From Bovifimicola ammoniilytica (GTDB lineage Bacteria; Bacillota; Clostridia; Lachnospirales; Lachnospiraceae): 64,000 nt of DNA. Each line of letters begins with the position of its first letter. The first letter of the stretch is position 1. Position numbers and translations under genes: made by a program. Below, one piece after another: positions 25,163 to 34,835 of this stretch. Below the pieces are notes generated by a model, which saw nothing but the letters and a program-made list of their open reading frames with translations, was not told the DNA's origin and made no database searches. The stretch is taken from positions 334,166 to 398,165 of the forward strand of contig NZ_JAOQJN010000003.1 in NCBI RefSeq assembly GCF_025567085.1, written 5' to 3'.

Positions 25163-26542
25163 TTAGTCTGCCAGTCTTATAAGATCACCTGCTTTAATTA
25201 ATTTGCTTGAGGTTGTAATAACATATTCTCCACCCTCTAAAGCACCCTTTACGGCAGATTTAGAATCATCAGTCACTAATACTTCTACATTTATACGTTT
25301 TGCAACATATCTGTTTCCTAATGGACTGCTTTTCTCTTTAACAACTAAGATAAATTTACCGTTATTATCTTCTCTTATTGAACTGTTAGGTACTACATAA
25401 TCATATGTCGCACTCTTATCACCTAATGAAACTGTCATGGTTGAACCGGCTTCCACATCTCCCTCTATATTCAGAACTAATAACTTCTGTTTACCCGGTG
25501 CTGCCGGGTCGTTCTTTATAGTTGTAAGTGTTGCCTTAACATCTCCATAATACCATGAATTAGATATTGTAGCCTCATCACCTATTTTAACCTTTTTAAC
25601 CTGGTCTTTTGTTACTGAAATAGTTAATGAATAGCCATTATCTTTATTCTGAATTGTAATAAATGGTGTATCAGGAGAAATTGTATCTCCATTCTTAATA
25701 TCAACTGTAAGAATTGTTCCATCTACTGTTGACTTGATTTCATTTCCTACAGAATTCTGTTTTAACTTCTCAATATTCTGTTCTGCTGTCTTAATAGCTT
25801 CATACTGTGAACGTAAATCATTAACTGTATTAATGTCTGCTAAATAATTCGTATGCTCTTTTGTAACAGTTTCTAATTCTTTCTGTGCTGCCTCCAGGCT
25901 CTGATTGAGCTTGTCAATTTCAGGATTAGATGAATTATTAGAATTATCATCCATACCCATGTCATCTGCTCCATCACCTGCTGCATTATCTGCGCTTGTC
26001 TGACCACTTGTGGCATTTAACTTATTTATCTGTTCCTGTATATTGTTAACTTTATCCTGTGCTGCTTTTACTTTAGCTGATATTGCAGCAAGTGTGGCTC
26101 TGTTCTCCTCATAATAATCCTTACCACTTTCAGCCTTATTTACTAAAGACTGATCTGTTTCATTAACTAAAATGCTGTTTCTATATGCTGTTTTAAGATT
26201 ATCTAATTCAGCCTGTGCTGTAGTTATCTCTGAACTGTCGCCGCCTTTTAACTTCACTAACACATCATCTTTCTTAACAGTGTCGCCTGCCTTGACAAGT
26301 ACTTCTTCAACTTCCCTGCTCTCACTAATAGCTACTTCTTTTGCCTCACCGGATTCAATTGTTCCGGTTCCTCTTATCTTTGATGATACTGAATCTGACT
26401 CAATTGCCTGAGTTGCTACCTGAGGAAGTGAATGATTCATAATTGTATTTGAAAAGAAAGTAAGTAATAATAGAACTACAAAGAAAACTATCGCAAATCT
26501 TTTTACCCACTTTTTTCTTGCTATGTGTTGTTTTTCTTCCAT
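25163..26542 (-). CDS. HlyD/MFP-type efflux adaptor
   Basis: Membrane-fusion protein with an N-terminal membrane anchor (about 15-33). It has a biotinyl-lipoyl half motif (VEEVLVKAGDTVKKDDVLVKL), a long alpha-helical coiled-coil hairpin interrupted by an Asn/Ser/Asp-rich loop (ADNAAGDGADDMG), the second lipoyl half (STVDGTILTVDIKNGD) and beta-barrel domains. Such proteins pair with MacB-type permeases; the following gene has only the MacB core domain and no four-helix permease. ATG 26542 follows GGAGG. Confidence 0.88.
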   Translation of the reverse strand: MEEKQHIARKKWVKRFAIVFFVVLLLLTFFSNTIMNHSLPQVATQAIESDSVSSKIRGTGTIESGEAKEVAISESREVEEVLVKAGDTVKKDDVLVKLKGGDSSEITTAQAELDNLKTAYRNSILVNETDQSLVNKAESGKDYYEENRATLAAISAKVKAAQDKVNNIQEQINKLNATSGQTSADNAAGDGADDMGMDDNSNNSSNPEIDKLNQSLEAAQKELETVTKEHTNYLADINTVNDLRSQYEAIKTAEQNIEKLKQNSVGNEIKSTVDGTILTVDIKNGDTISPDTPFITIQNKDNGYSLTISVTKDQVKKVKIGDEATISNSWYYGDVKATLTTIKNDPAAPGKQKLLVLNIEGDVEAGSTMTVSLGDKSATYDYVVPNSSIREDNNGKFILVVKEKSSPLGNRYVAKRINVEVLVTDDSKSAVKGALEGGEYVITTSSKLIKAGDLIRLAD

Positions 26543-26619
26543 TTCTACCTCCACGTTTACCTATATAGCGATTTAATAACCAATCTTTGTACTTATTCTT
26601 GTTCTACCTGAATTTCGCA

Positions 26620-27513
26620 CTAACCTTTAATACCACTTTGCGATGTTATACCATCTACGAGATATTCCTCACCATATAAGAATACCAGCAGACTTGGTAT
26701 CATATAAATTACCGCTACCGCAAATGCAAGACCGATTTCACCAGAATTGATTCTTGACAGGAATATGGATAATGGATATTTGTCCTGACTTTTTAACAAA
26801 ATAAGTGGTTGTTCCACCATATTCCAATAATCTATAAATACAAGTATTCCAACTGAAAATAATGCACTTTTACATAATGGCATACATATTCGCCTGAATA
26901 TCTGCCATTCTCCTGCTCCATCCATCTTAGCAGCTTCGATAATTGCCGGTGAAATTCGTCTCATATATTTAGTCAGCAGGTATACGCTGAATGGTGAGAA
27001 AAATCCCGGCAGCAGAATTGCCCATTTGGTATAAAGTATATGTAACCATTTCGATACCAGGAAATTCGGTACTAATGTGACCTGATATGGCATAAGCATC
27101 ATAATAACATATACAAAGAATACAATTTCTTTCTTCTTACCTCTGAAACGTGTAAAACCATATGCTGTCAAAGATGCAATTAACAATTGTACAATAACTA
27201 TCGGTACAACATATAATACTGAATTCCAGAATTTAATCAGATAATCCGGACTCTTGAATAATACCGTTATATACTGGCTGAATGATACTTTATCAGGTAT
27301 AAATTTCAGATTAACCTTTTCTGATATAAACTTATGTGAACCATTATTGCTTGTATCGAATACCTTCCCATAATTAGCTGTAATCTCAGTTTCATTCATA
27401 AATGAATTACATATGGTAAGTACAATCGGAATTACGAAAAAGATTACAAATATTAATGCGACTAATGTCTTTGTTCCAATCTTAGTAATTCTTTTAATCG
27501 ATTTTTTCTTCAT
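26620..27513 (-). CDS. Carbohydrate ABC transporter permease (MalG-type)
   Basis: Six-helix inner-membrane permease of 297 residues. The EAA loop that contacts the ATPase is IIEAAKMDGAGEWQIF. It overlaps the stop of the first permease gene by one base (TAATG). The partner ATPase is not in the window and is probably a shared MsmK-type protein encoded elsewhere. Confidence 0.92.
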   Translation of the reverse strand: MKKKSIKRITKIGTKTLVALIFVIFFVIPIVLTICNSFMNETEITANYGKVFDTSNNGSHKFISEKVNLKFIPDKVSFSQYITVLFKSPDYLIKFWNSVLYVVPIVIVQLLIASLTAYGFTRFRGKKKEIVFFVYVIMMLMPYQVTLVPNFLVSKWLHILYTKWAILLPGFFSPFSVYLLTKYMRRISPAIIEAAKMDGAGEWQIFRRICMPLCKSALFSVGILVFIDYWNMVEQPLILLKSQDKYPLSIFLSRINSGEIGLAFAVAVIYMIPSLLVFLYGEEYLVDGITSQSGIKG

Positions 27514-28418
27514 TATTCTTCCACATCCTTTCCGTATCTATTTTCTACTACAAAAAGAATGCCTATGATAATTACCATTACATCAAACATAATAACTGCC
27601 GCTGCCGATAATTTCTGGTAATCTAATGAAGCAAACGTATTGTTCATAAAATGCTGAAGCATATACAGACTCTCATACGGATAATCACCCGTCAGAAGAT
27701 AGACTTCCCTGAACACCTTAAACGAATTGATTACTGATAGAACTGTTACGAACATTATCGTTGGTGATAAATATCTTAATTTAACTTTCCAGAACAACTG
27801 CCAGTTTGATGAACTGTCTAATCTTGCAACCTCCATAATCTCTTTAGGAATACTTGAGTATGCCGCCATAAACAATATCATATTATATCCGAGATTCTTC
27901 CATAGAAATAATATGACTATTACAACCGGAGCATATTTTGATTTGAACCAGTCTATTTTATCTACGCCAAATATTCTGATAAAATCATTTACAACACCAT
28001 TATAATGGAATAATACCTGAAAAATAAGCACTACAGATGCCACTGGAACCATTAACGGTGTTAAAAATAATGTTCTGAACTGACTTTTAAATGGTATATT
28101 TTCCATCATCAGCGACGCCAGCAGCATCGATAAGATGACTGCTAACGGCACTGCTATAAATGTGAATCTCATCGTATTAAATGCGGCTTTTTTGAAAGCC
28201 TCATTCTCCAAAACATTAATGAAATTATCAAAAAATACAAATTTTTTACTAACAATATTATCTATCATTGAATAATAGATAACTACAAAAAATGGTACAA
28301 CGAAAAATGTTAATACGCCCAGTATACTTGGAAGCATAAATAAATTAGATTTTATTCTGCTCTTCTTATCCCAGCCAGACTTTTTATGTCCTTTATTTTT
28401 CTTAGTGATTTTAACCAT
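27513..28418 (-). CDS. Carbohydrate ABC transporter permease (MalF-type)
   Basis: Six-helix permease with the EAA-type loop IMEVARLDSSSNWQLF and an N-terminal highly basic cytoplasmic tail. It lies between the solute-binding lipoprotein gene (20-bp gap) and the second permease (1-base overlap), the standard order for a sugar importer. The transported sugar cannot be read from sequence. Confidence 0.92.
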   Translation of the reverse strand: MVKITKKNKGHKKSGWDKKSRIKSNLFMLPSILGVLTFFVVPFFVVIYYSMIDNIVSKKFVFFDNFINVLENEAFKKAAFNTMRFTFIAVPLAVILSMLLASLMMENIPFKSQFRTLFLTPLMVPVASVVLIFQVLFHYNGVVNDFIRIFGVDKIDWFKSKYAPVVIVILFLWKNLGYNMILFMAAYSSIPKEIMEVARLDSSSNWQLFWKVKLRYLSPTIMFVTVLSVINSFKVFREVYLLTGDYPYESLYMLQHFMNNTFASLDYQKLSAAAVIMFDVMVIIIGILFVVENRYGKDVEE

Positions 28419-28438
28419 TTTACCTAAGCCTTCCTAAG

Positions 28439-30757
28439 CTATTTGTTCTCTTTTACATACATTGATATACGGCTCTGAATAATATCTGCAACTTCTTTTG
28501 CTGTCTTCTGACCTTTAAAGAATGCTTCTGCCTCTTCTGTAATCATTTCACCAATCTTTATATCATATGAATTTCTTCCATCAATTGAATTAATAATGTC
28601 TTTAATAGCCTTGATATCATCATCACTTGCTACTCCTACTTTGACTTCAACATCACCAATTGTCCATACATTTTCTGATACCTGTTCATTTCCATTTTCA
28701 TCTGTATAAGTATCCGGTGTCTTTGCATCTTCTAATTTTTTATCTAATTCTGACTGTATTATTGGGAAGCCAAATGCATAAGAAGAAAATTTACCTTCTT
28801 CTGAATCTTCCGGAATATAGAACTGTTTAATGAATTCCCATGCAACATCTTTATTCTTAGATTTTGATGAAATAGCTAATAAGCTTCCACTGCCTGATAC
28901 TATTACACCATTTCCATCATCTACAGGCGCACCCTTGAATGATATATCTTTACCAAAGATTGCTTTTGCGACCATATAATCATCTACGCCAGTTAAAAAT
29001 GCGTTCTGTAAAATTAATTTGTTCTGTCTGATTAATGTTGACTCATCTACATATTCGCTGTCATCATAATTTTTATAAAATTCATCTGAACTCTTATAAT
29101 TTCCACTAAATTCTAATAATTTAACAAATTCATCTGAATTAAATCTGCAGTCACCTGTTTCCCAGTTGATATATCTGTCTAATTGCGTTGTACACATACT
29201 AAGCAGACTGTCACTTGTTAAATCTTTTATCATTTCAACACCATCAGGTAAACTCTTTGTTAAATTAATGAAATCATCTAATGTCCAATGAATGTCTTTA
29301 CCAACTGTATCAGTTGCTCCAAACCAGCCTGATAAAGTAAAGCACTGTGGTAATACATATAATTTGCCATTAATCTTGTATGCATTTACAACGCTCTGTA
29401 CTAATTTATCTAACTTAATATCTTCTTCCTTATTGAAATAAGGTGTTAAATCTTCAAGTAATCCCTTTTCATCATATCTTTCAAGATATCCTTCCATTGA
29501 ACTGAAATCAATGATATCAGGACAATTTCCGGAAGCTATATCTGAATTAAATCTTGAAATTACATTTGAGTAATCTTCTTCTTTATCATCATAATACTCA
29601 ACAGTTACAATTCTGTATTTATCATTTGTTTTGTTGAATTTAATGACTCTTTCCTGAAGATCTGAATCAAGATATAATACACCTAACTTAATCTCTGTTT
29701 TGCCTGATTTATTAGAATCCTGTTTCTCAAATGTATAAATTCCTGTAGTATCTGAATCTTCTGAAACAATACAGCCGATTGTGCCATCTGATAATTCATA
29801 CACAGCCTGAACACTATCAGGATTAATATCACTATCTAATAATTTAATAATCTTAGTTGATTTATTATCTTTATAATTTATTCTGTATACATATCCCTCA
29901 GCAGCACATATAAGTGTATTATCTTTACCTTCACTATATTGATTTGCATCATATCCCGGCATATCGAAAACCTTTTCTCCTACCTTAAGATTCTCTAAAT
30001 CAATCTTATAGAATGCATCTTTGTCTTCACCCCATGTTGATACTAACATTTCACCATCTGGCAACTTAAGAAGTGCCTCAAATGACTGGTCACCATCACT
30101 TTCAATCTTTCCTTTTTCATTACCTTCTTTATCTGTAATTTTCAGATAATATTCACTCTTCTCTGCTGATACACATAACTCGACTAATTCTCCGTCATCT
30201 GTATACTCCTGTGCTACAGATGAATCCTCTCCTCCATCATCATTAATATTCACAGTAACCATATCACCTTTAACTTTATCTATGAGATTAAAGTCTTTAT
30301 CATATTTATAAGTAACATCATAATATGAATATGTGTCAGATTTTTCACCATTATCATTGTATTCAGAATCTGTATCAATAGACACAGAACCTTTGGCTAT
30401 GTAATTGCCATCGTTATCTTTGAGAACTGTATTCATATATACATCTTCATCTGCTTTAACTTCTTTTGTCTCTTTTGTCTCAAGGTTATATCTTATAAGA
30501 CCTGTATTACTTCCCTCAGCTCCCGGTCCATCTGCTGAAGTATCTAAATCATAATATGAACCATATAATTCTCCATCTTCTACTCTGATAGCTGATAGGG
30601 TATGATTAATCTCACCCTGTGAGACAACACTATATTGATCAATCTTCTCCTTTTTCTTCTTACTGTCACTTTTTCCACAGCCTGTCATCTGAAAACACAT
30701 CATACCTGCAAGTGCCAGAGCTACGATTCTTTTAGTTCTAAACATTTTATTGCTCAT
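28439..30757 (-). CDS. Large extracellular solute-binding lipoprotein with extra N-terminal domain
   Basis: Binding component of the sugar importer. The lipobox MTGC (Cys about 27) follows a short signal peptide. The first 340 or so mature residues form a repeated beta-type region (LIRYNLETKETKEV, YKIDLENLKVGEKV) that looks like a propeller. The typical family-1 solute-binding domain follows from about residue 360 (KFNKTNDKYRIVTVEYYDD is 19 long) with DIIDFSSM and KDVAWEFIKQFY. At 772 residues it is nearly twice the usual length. ATG 30757 follows AAGGAGG. Confidence 0.9.
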   Translation of the reverse strand: MSNKMFRTKRIVALALAGMMCFQMTGCGKSDSKKKKEKIDQYSVVSQGEINHTLSAIRVEDGELYGSYYDLDTSADGPGAEGSNTGLIRYNLETKETKEVKADEDVYMNTVLKDNDGNYIAKGSVSIDTDSEYNDNGEKSDTYSYYDVTYKYDKDFNLIDKVKGDMVTVNINDDGGEDSSVAQEYTDDGELVELCVSAEKSEYYLKITDKEGNEKGKIESDGDQSFEALLKLPDGEMLVSTWGEDKDAFYKIDLENLKVGEKVFDMPGYDANQYSEGKDNTLICAAEGYVYRINYKDNKSTKIIKLLDSDINPDSVQAVYELSDGTIGCIVSEDSDTTGIYTFEKQDSNKSGKTEIKLGVLYLDSDLQERVIKFNKTNDKYRIVTVEYYDDKEEDYSNVISRFNSDIASGNCPDIIDFSSMEGYLERYDEKGLLEDLTPYFNKEEDIKLDKLVQSVVNAYKINGKLYVLPQCFTLSGWFGATDTVGKDIHWTLDDFINLTKSLPDGVEMIKDLTSDSLLSMCTTQLDRYINWETGDCRFNSDEFVKLLEFSGNYKSSDEFYKNYDDSEYVDESTLIRQNKLILQNAFLTGVDDYMVAKAIFGKDISFKGAPVDDGNGVIVSGSGSLLAISSKSKNKDVAWEFIKQFYIPEDSEEGKFSSYAFGFPIIQSELDKKLEDAKTPDTYTDENGNEQVSENVWTIGDVEVKVGVASDDDIKAIKDIINSIDGRNSYDIKIGEMITEEAEAFFKGQKTAKEVADIIQSRISMYVKENK

Positions 30758-30789
30758 TAGCTTCCTCCTTTTATTTTAAACCTGTTTTC

Positions 30790-30818
30790 ATTATATAGGA
30801 ATAATAAAAGCCGGTCAA
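30790..30818 (-). promoter_or_regulatory. Promoter of the sugar transporter operon, embedded in a terminator
   Basis: TTGACC (30818-30813), 17-bp spacer, TATAAT (30795-30790) on the minus strand. The -35 box lies inside the hairpin AAGCCGGTTTAATTGACCGG (30830-30809) that ends the upstream transcript. Confidence 0.85.
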
Positions 30819-30831
30819 TTAAACCGGCTTC
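30807..30831 (-). terminator. Terminator downstream of pepD
   Basis: Arms AAGCCGGT/ACCGGCTT with a 7-base loop and then TTTATTATT, about 150 bp after the pepD stop. Confidence 0.75.
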
Positions 30832-30980
30832 ATATTTACATTAAATTTACAACTTAATAAATATTCAATTACATCTTAATCTTATCTTAAGTTTCTGTTA
30901 ATCTTATTGTAAATTTAAAAATATTTTCTATTAATTACAAATCATTATCAGATGCTTTGTGAATACTATCTTAACACTTA

Positions 30981-32486
30981 CTATCTTAATCTCTTAAGTA
31001 TCTCCAATATATATTTCCATGTTCTCTCCACACTGCTTATAGACATTCTCTCTGATGTAGTATGAATATCTAATATATCAGGACCAAATGATACACAGTC
31101 TAAATCTTTAATCTTGCCAGCGAACAATCCACATTCCACACCTGCGTGAATAGCTTCCACAATCGGTTCTTCACCATATTGTTCCTTATAAATATCTATC
31201 ATAAGGTTACGAAGTGTTGAATCTTTCTTATATTCCCAGGCAGGATATTCACCCACGCAGGTTACACTTCCTCCAAGCACTCTTATAAGGCAGTCCATAC
31301 GATCTATTAATTCCTGTTTTTCACTTCCAATGCTGCTTCGTACTGAGAAACTCATACTTACTTCACTATTATCTTTCACAGTCTTTAATATTCCCATATT
31401 GAGTGAGGTCTGGACAAGTCCTTTTATATCTGTACTCATTCTCTGTATTCCTCCCGGAAGATTAACAAGTGCAACTATAACCTTTTTAGTGCTGTCTGTA
31501 TCCATTACTTCTACATTATTACCAGAATTATCAGAATCATTAATTGATTTAATATTTGAATCATTATTGGTTTTAAATAATACAGTGATATCCTTATCCG
31601 TATTCTTATATTCATTCTTCAAAATGTCGTTATATTCTGCTACTAAGCTGTCTATTTTATCAAAATCTTTATCCGAAATAACGATTTCTGCTACACATTC
31701 TCTTGGAATTGCGTTGTCTTTCAGACCACCTGCAGCTGATATTATTCTGCAGCCATATTTAACATTTATGGCATCTAATACCCTGCCCATAATTCTGTTA
31801 GCATTTGCTCTTTCCTTATCTATCTCTACACCTGAATGTCCACCATTTAATCCTGTTATAGTTAACTTCATAATCTTATTTACATTAACATCACTGACTG
31901 TTTCGTATCTGACAGGTACGTGACAGGTTGCTGTTGCTCCACCTGCGCAGCTTACTAACAGATGTCCCTCATCTTCTGAGTCTAAGTTGAGCATTATATT
32001 TCCCTTTAACTCCGAACAATCAATGTCTGCCGCACCTAACATACCTATCTCTTCGTCCACTGTAAATACGGCTTCTATCGGAGGGTGAGGTATGTCTGTC
32101 GAATCAAGTATAGCAAGGGCATAAGCTATCGCAATACCATCATCACCGCCTAATGTAGTCTTAACTGCCTTTAACATGTCTCCATCAACTATGAGTTCTA
32201 AGCCCTCTTTCTCCATATCAATCAGGCAGTCATTTTCTTTCTCACATACCATATCTAAATGTCCCTGAATGATTACAGGCTGTGAATTCTCATATCCCGT
32301 TGTTCCATCTTTGAATATGATAACATTGTTAGATTTATCCTGAATATATCTTAAATTGTGCTCCTTTGCAAATTCAACGCAATAATCACTTATCATCTTA
32401 GTATTTGATGAACCATGCGGAATCTCACATATTTTTTCAAAATATTTCCATACTTCTGCTGGTTTGAATTCTTTTAAAACTGACAT
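30981..32486 (-). CDS. pepD: Aminoacyl-histidine dipeptidase / beta-Ala-His dipeptidase (M20C)
   Basis: Cytosolic zinc dipeptidase hydrolysing Xaa-His and other dipeptides. M20 metal and catalytic motifs are clear: IQGHLDMVCEK, LGGDDGIA, DEEIGMLGA, and HAGVECGLF near the C-terminus. The 501-residue length fits PepD, with a Ser/Asn/Asp-rich insertion (SIKDSDNS-like, about 320-335) in the lid domain. ATG 32486 follows GGAGAAA. It stands alone with a terminator downstream. Confidence 0.93.
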   Translation of the reverse strand: MSVLKEFKPAEVWKYFEKICEIPHGSSNTKMISDYCVEFAKEHNLRYIQDKSNNVIIFKDGTTGYENSQPVIIQGHLDMVCEKENDCLIDMEKEGLELIVDGDMLKAVKTTLGGDDGIAIAYALAILDSTDIPHPPIEAVFTVDEEIGMLGAADIDCSELKGNIMLNLDSEDEGHLLVSCAGGATATCHVPVRYETVSDVNVNKIMKLTITGLNGGHSGVEIDKERANANRIMGRVLDAINVKYGCRIISAAGGLKDNAIPRECVAEIVISDKDFDKIDSLVAEYNDILKNEYKNTDKDITVLFKTNNDSNIKSINDSDNSGNNVEVMDTDSTKKVIVALVNLPGGIQRMSTDIKGLVQTSLNMGILKTVKDNSEVSMSFSVRSSIGSEKQELIDRMDCLIRVLGGSVTCVGEYPAWEYKKDSTLRNLMIDIYKEQYGEEPIVEAIHAGVECGLFAGKIKDLDCVSFGPDILDIHTTSERMSISSVERTWKYILEILKRLR

Positions 32487-32613
32487 ATTTTCTCCAATCT
32501 GATATGCATATAACTGTAATCCAGACTATAATTTAGCCATGCAATACCTAAGTTCATAATTCAACATAATTTTTTAAACAGCCTGTCATTTATATTATAT
32601 GCTATATTTTATG

Positions 32614-32916
32614 TTAAATTTCGTAATCAATGCACATTCTTACTTCCATATAAGGTCTTACATTATTATCTGCAACTTTTACATGGTCTTTATGAACTGC
32701 ATATCCTTTAAGTGATTCTTCATCTTCAAATGTCGAATCTAACATTACATCTGCATTTGATGAACTTAATCTTTCTGTCTGCACCTTTATGTCAATAAGT
32801 CCAGGTATCCTGCCTTTGAGTCCCTCTAGACCTGCTTTAACGCCTGCTCTTATCTGCTCTTTTTCTTCTTCTGTCTTATCATCTTTAATCTTCCATAAAA
32901 TAATATGTTTTACCAT
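32614..32916 (-). CDS. Dabb-family stress-responsive alpha-beta barrel protein
   Basis: A 100-residue single-domain protein of the Dabb (stress responsive A/B barrel) family. It begins with VKHIILWKIKDD, has GLEGLKGRIPGLIDIKV in the middle and YAVHKDHVKVADN near the end, all family signatures. Function in bacteria is unknown. ATG 32916 follows AAAGAGG. Confidence 0.88.
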   Translation of the reverse strand: MVKHIILWKIKDDKTEEEKEQIRAGVKAGLEGLKGRIPGLIDIKVQTERLSSSNADVMLDSTFEDEESLKGYAVHKDHVKVADNNVRPYMEVRMCIDYEI

Positions 32917-32964
32917 TTTTTATACCTCTTTCCTATAAATATGATTTTTTACGCTTTATATTTT

Positions 32965-33162
32965 CTATAAATAAGATTTCTTACGCTTCGTATCTGTTAC
33001 AAGATTTGGATTACCATCATTCTTCATTGCATTTATTTTGACATCATTTAAAGCTGAAATCATATAAAATAAAATCATATATAAATAATAAATTATATCC
33101 ATTAATATATCAATAAAAAGAGGGTAAATTCTTTCAGATTTCATAAAAAACTGTTTCATCAT
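32965..33162 (-). CDS. Possible small hydrophobic ORF after the DUF234 ATPase
   Basis: 65 codons starting in an ATGATGA overlap with the end of the ATPase gene. It has one hydrophobic stretch (ILMDIIYYLYMILFYMISAL) and a basic tail. There is no ribosome site of its own, so only coupled translation is possible. It may be a chance frame. Confidence 0.25.
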   Translation of the reverse strand: MMKQFFMKSERIYPLFIDILMDIIYYLYMILFYMISALNDVKINAMKNDGNPNLVTDTKRKKSYL

Positions 33163-34577
33163 TCATAAAGCGAATCCAGTGTTAGCAACAAAACATCTTC
33201 ATCTTTCAGATTTTCTACCCATTCTGTGTAACCAGATAATGAAAAGAATATATATTTTGAAACTTTATATTTTGCAGCGATAACTTTTCCTCTTCTGACC
33301 AAAGTTTCGTAAATACCTTTATCAATCTTTTCATTCTTAAATTTGCACTCTCCAATAACCGCTTTTTTATCGATATCCGATATGCCGACAACATCTATAT
33401 CTGCGGACTGCGTTCTTACATTACCACTCTTGTCGGTAATATTTTCCACGCCCCACCAACAGCCTACCGAAGTAAGAAAACAACCATATTCGCCTGTTAT
33501 TCCTTTCTTCAAAGTATAGTATCTGCACATTTCTTCAAATACAGTGCCCATAAAAGAATGCAAAATCGGCTTAACTGCTTTCTGATAATAAAGTTCTCCC
33601 TGCCCCATTTCAATTACACTTGTGCCCTTTGGAATAAACTCATACCAGAATTTAAACATATAGTCTTTTAAAACATATTGTGTTTTCTTTTTATTCTTTT
33701 CGTCTGTGATACATTTTTTCTTCTCAACCAGTCCAACATTGAGCAGTTTATCCAAGGAATATAATACGGTCTGTTCTTTTTCGCAAATTTTCCCTGCGAT
33801 CGTATTAAGCGTGTTTTCTCCTGATGCAATCTGCTCTACAATATTATTTACAATTGATATATCTGCAAATTCCTGTGTCAACAAATTTCTGGTCTCATCA
33901 TACAAATATCCATCTGTCCGAAAAAAAAGCCTTACAATATTTTCATCAATACTTTTTGTCGCATCGATCATTGACAAATACTTTGCGACACCGCCAGTAA
34001 CACCATAACAGATTGCTTTATCCTCATTTGAATAGCTCGGTACAAATTTAGCCGCATCCAGATAATCAAATGCCTCCAACTTAATCTGAGAATCTCTTCT
34101 TCCAAAAAGAGGACTCTTTTCACTAAGAACTTTCTTTTCCATAAAACTTAGTGCCGAACCGCATAAAATGATTTTTAGATTTTTATCCTTCCAAGTTGTA
34201 TCAATATATTTCTGTATGATTGATAAAAGAGCCTCATCCTTTTCTGCCCAATATGGCAACTCATCAATCACAAGCACCAGCTTATCACTGCCAATGTTTT
34301 TATCAATAAAATCAAAGACTGCTTCCGTTGTATGGAAGCTTATATCTCCCATCCCCGGCATCATCAAATCTATTACCTGTTGGGAAAACAATTCTAAATT
34401 TCGATTTTTTCCAACTTTTGTCGCTGTATAAAATATAGTTTTTTTATCTTTGACAAATTCTGCAATAAGTGTAGACTTTCCTATACGTCTACGGCCATAT
34501 ATCACGGTCATTCCTATCCCGTCTTTGTCATAAAACTCTTGTAGATATGCTAACTCTCTTTCTCTACCAATAAACAT
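33159..34577 (-). CDS. Archaeal-type ATPase with C-terminal DUF234 (nuclease-like) domain
   Basis: N-terminal STAND/AAA ATPase with FIGRERELAYL, Walker A YGRRRIGKST (about 30-39) and Walker B LVLVIDELPYW (about 122). A winged-helix region precedes the C-terminal DUF234 domain, which has a restriction-endonuclease-like core (ADIDVVGISD, VIGECKF). Such proteins are widespread in archaea and Firmicutes with unknown role. Synonymous codon choice here looks less AT-biased than in the neighbours, hinting at transfer. ATG 34577 follows GGAGG; the frame to 34592 reads through that site. Confidence 0.88.
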   Translation of the reverse strand: MFIGRERELAYLQEFYDKDGIGMTVIYGRRRIGKSTLIAEFVKDKKTIFYTATKVGKNRNLELFSQQVIDLMMPGMGDISFHTTEAVFDFIDKNIGSDKLVLVIDELPYWAEKDEALLSIIQKYIDTTWKDKNLKIILCGSALSFMEKKVLSEKSPLFGRRDSQIKLEAFDYLDAAKFVPSYSNEDKAICYGVTGGVAKYLSMIDATKSIDENIVRLFFRTDGYLYDETRNLLTQEFADISIVNNIVEQIASGENTLNTIAGKICEKEQTVLYSLDKLLNVGLVEKKKCITDEKNKKKTQYVLKDYMFKFWYEFIPKGTSVIEMGQGELYYQKAVKPILHSFMGTVFEEMCRYYTLKKGITGEYGCFLTSVGCWWGVENITDKSGNVRTQSADIDVVGISDIDKKAVIGECKFKNEKIDKGIYETLVRRGKVIAAKYKVSKYIFFSLSGYTEWVENLKDEDVLLLTLDSLYE

Positions 34578-34762
34578 ATAAAGTGCCTCCATTTATTCAA
34601 ATCATTTTTGTTAAAATCGATTTTTATTAAATATAATTTAGCATACTATTTTATATATGGCAATTATTTTTTCTTCATTATTTTTTGCATATACCTCTAC
34701 AAGGTCAACATCCACAAGACTTATTTTTGTGTGTTTGCACATTTTTATACAGTGGATTACCA

Positions 34763-34803
34763 TAAAAAAAACAACGCATAACCGATTTATTGATTTGCGT
34801 TGT
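34763..34803 (-). terminator. Terminator downstream of the ferredoxin-type gene
   Basis: Stem ACAACGCA/TGCGTTGT (34803-34771) followed by a run of seven T on the minus strand. Confidence 0.85.
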
Positions 34804-34835
34804 CTATATTTAATAATTTTATATACAATTCTCTG

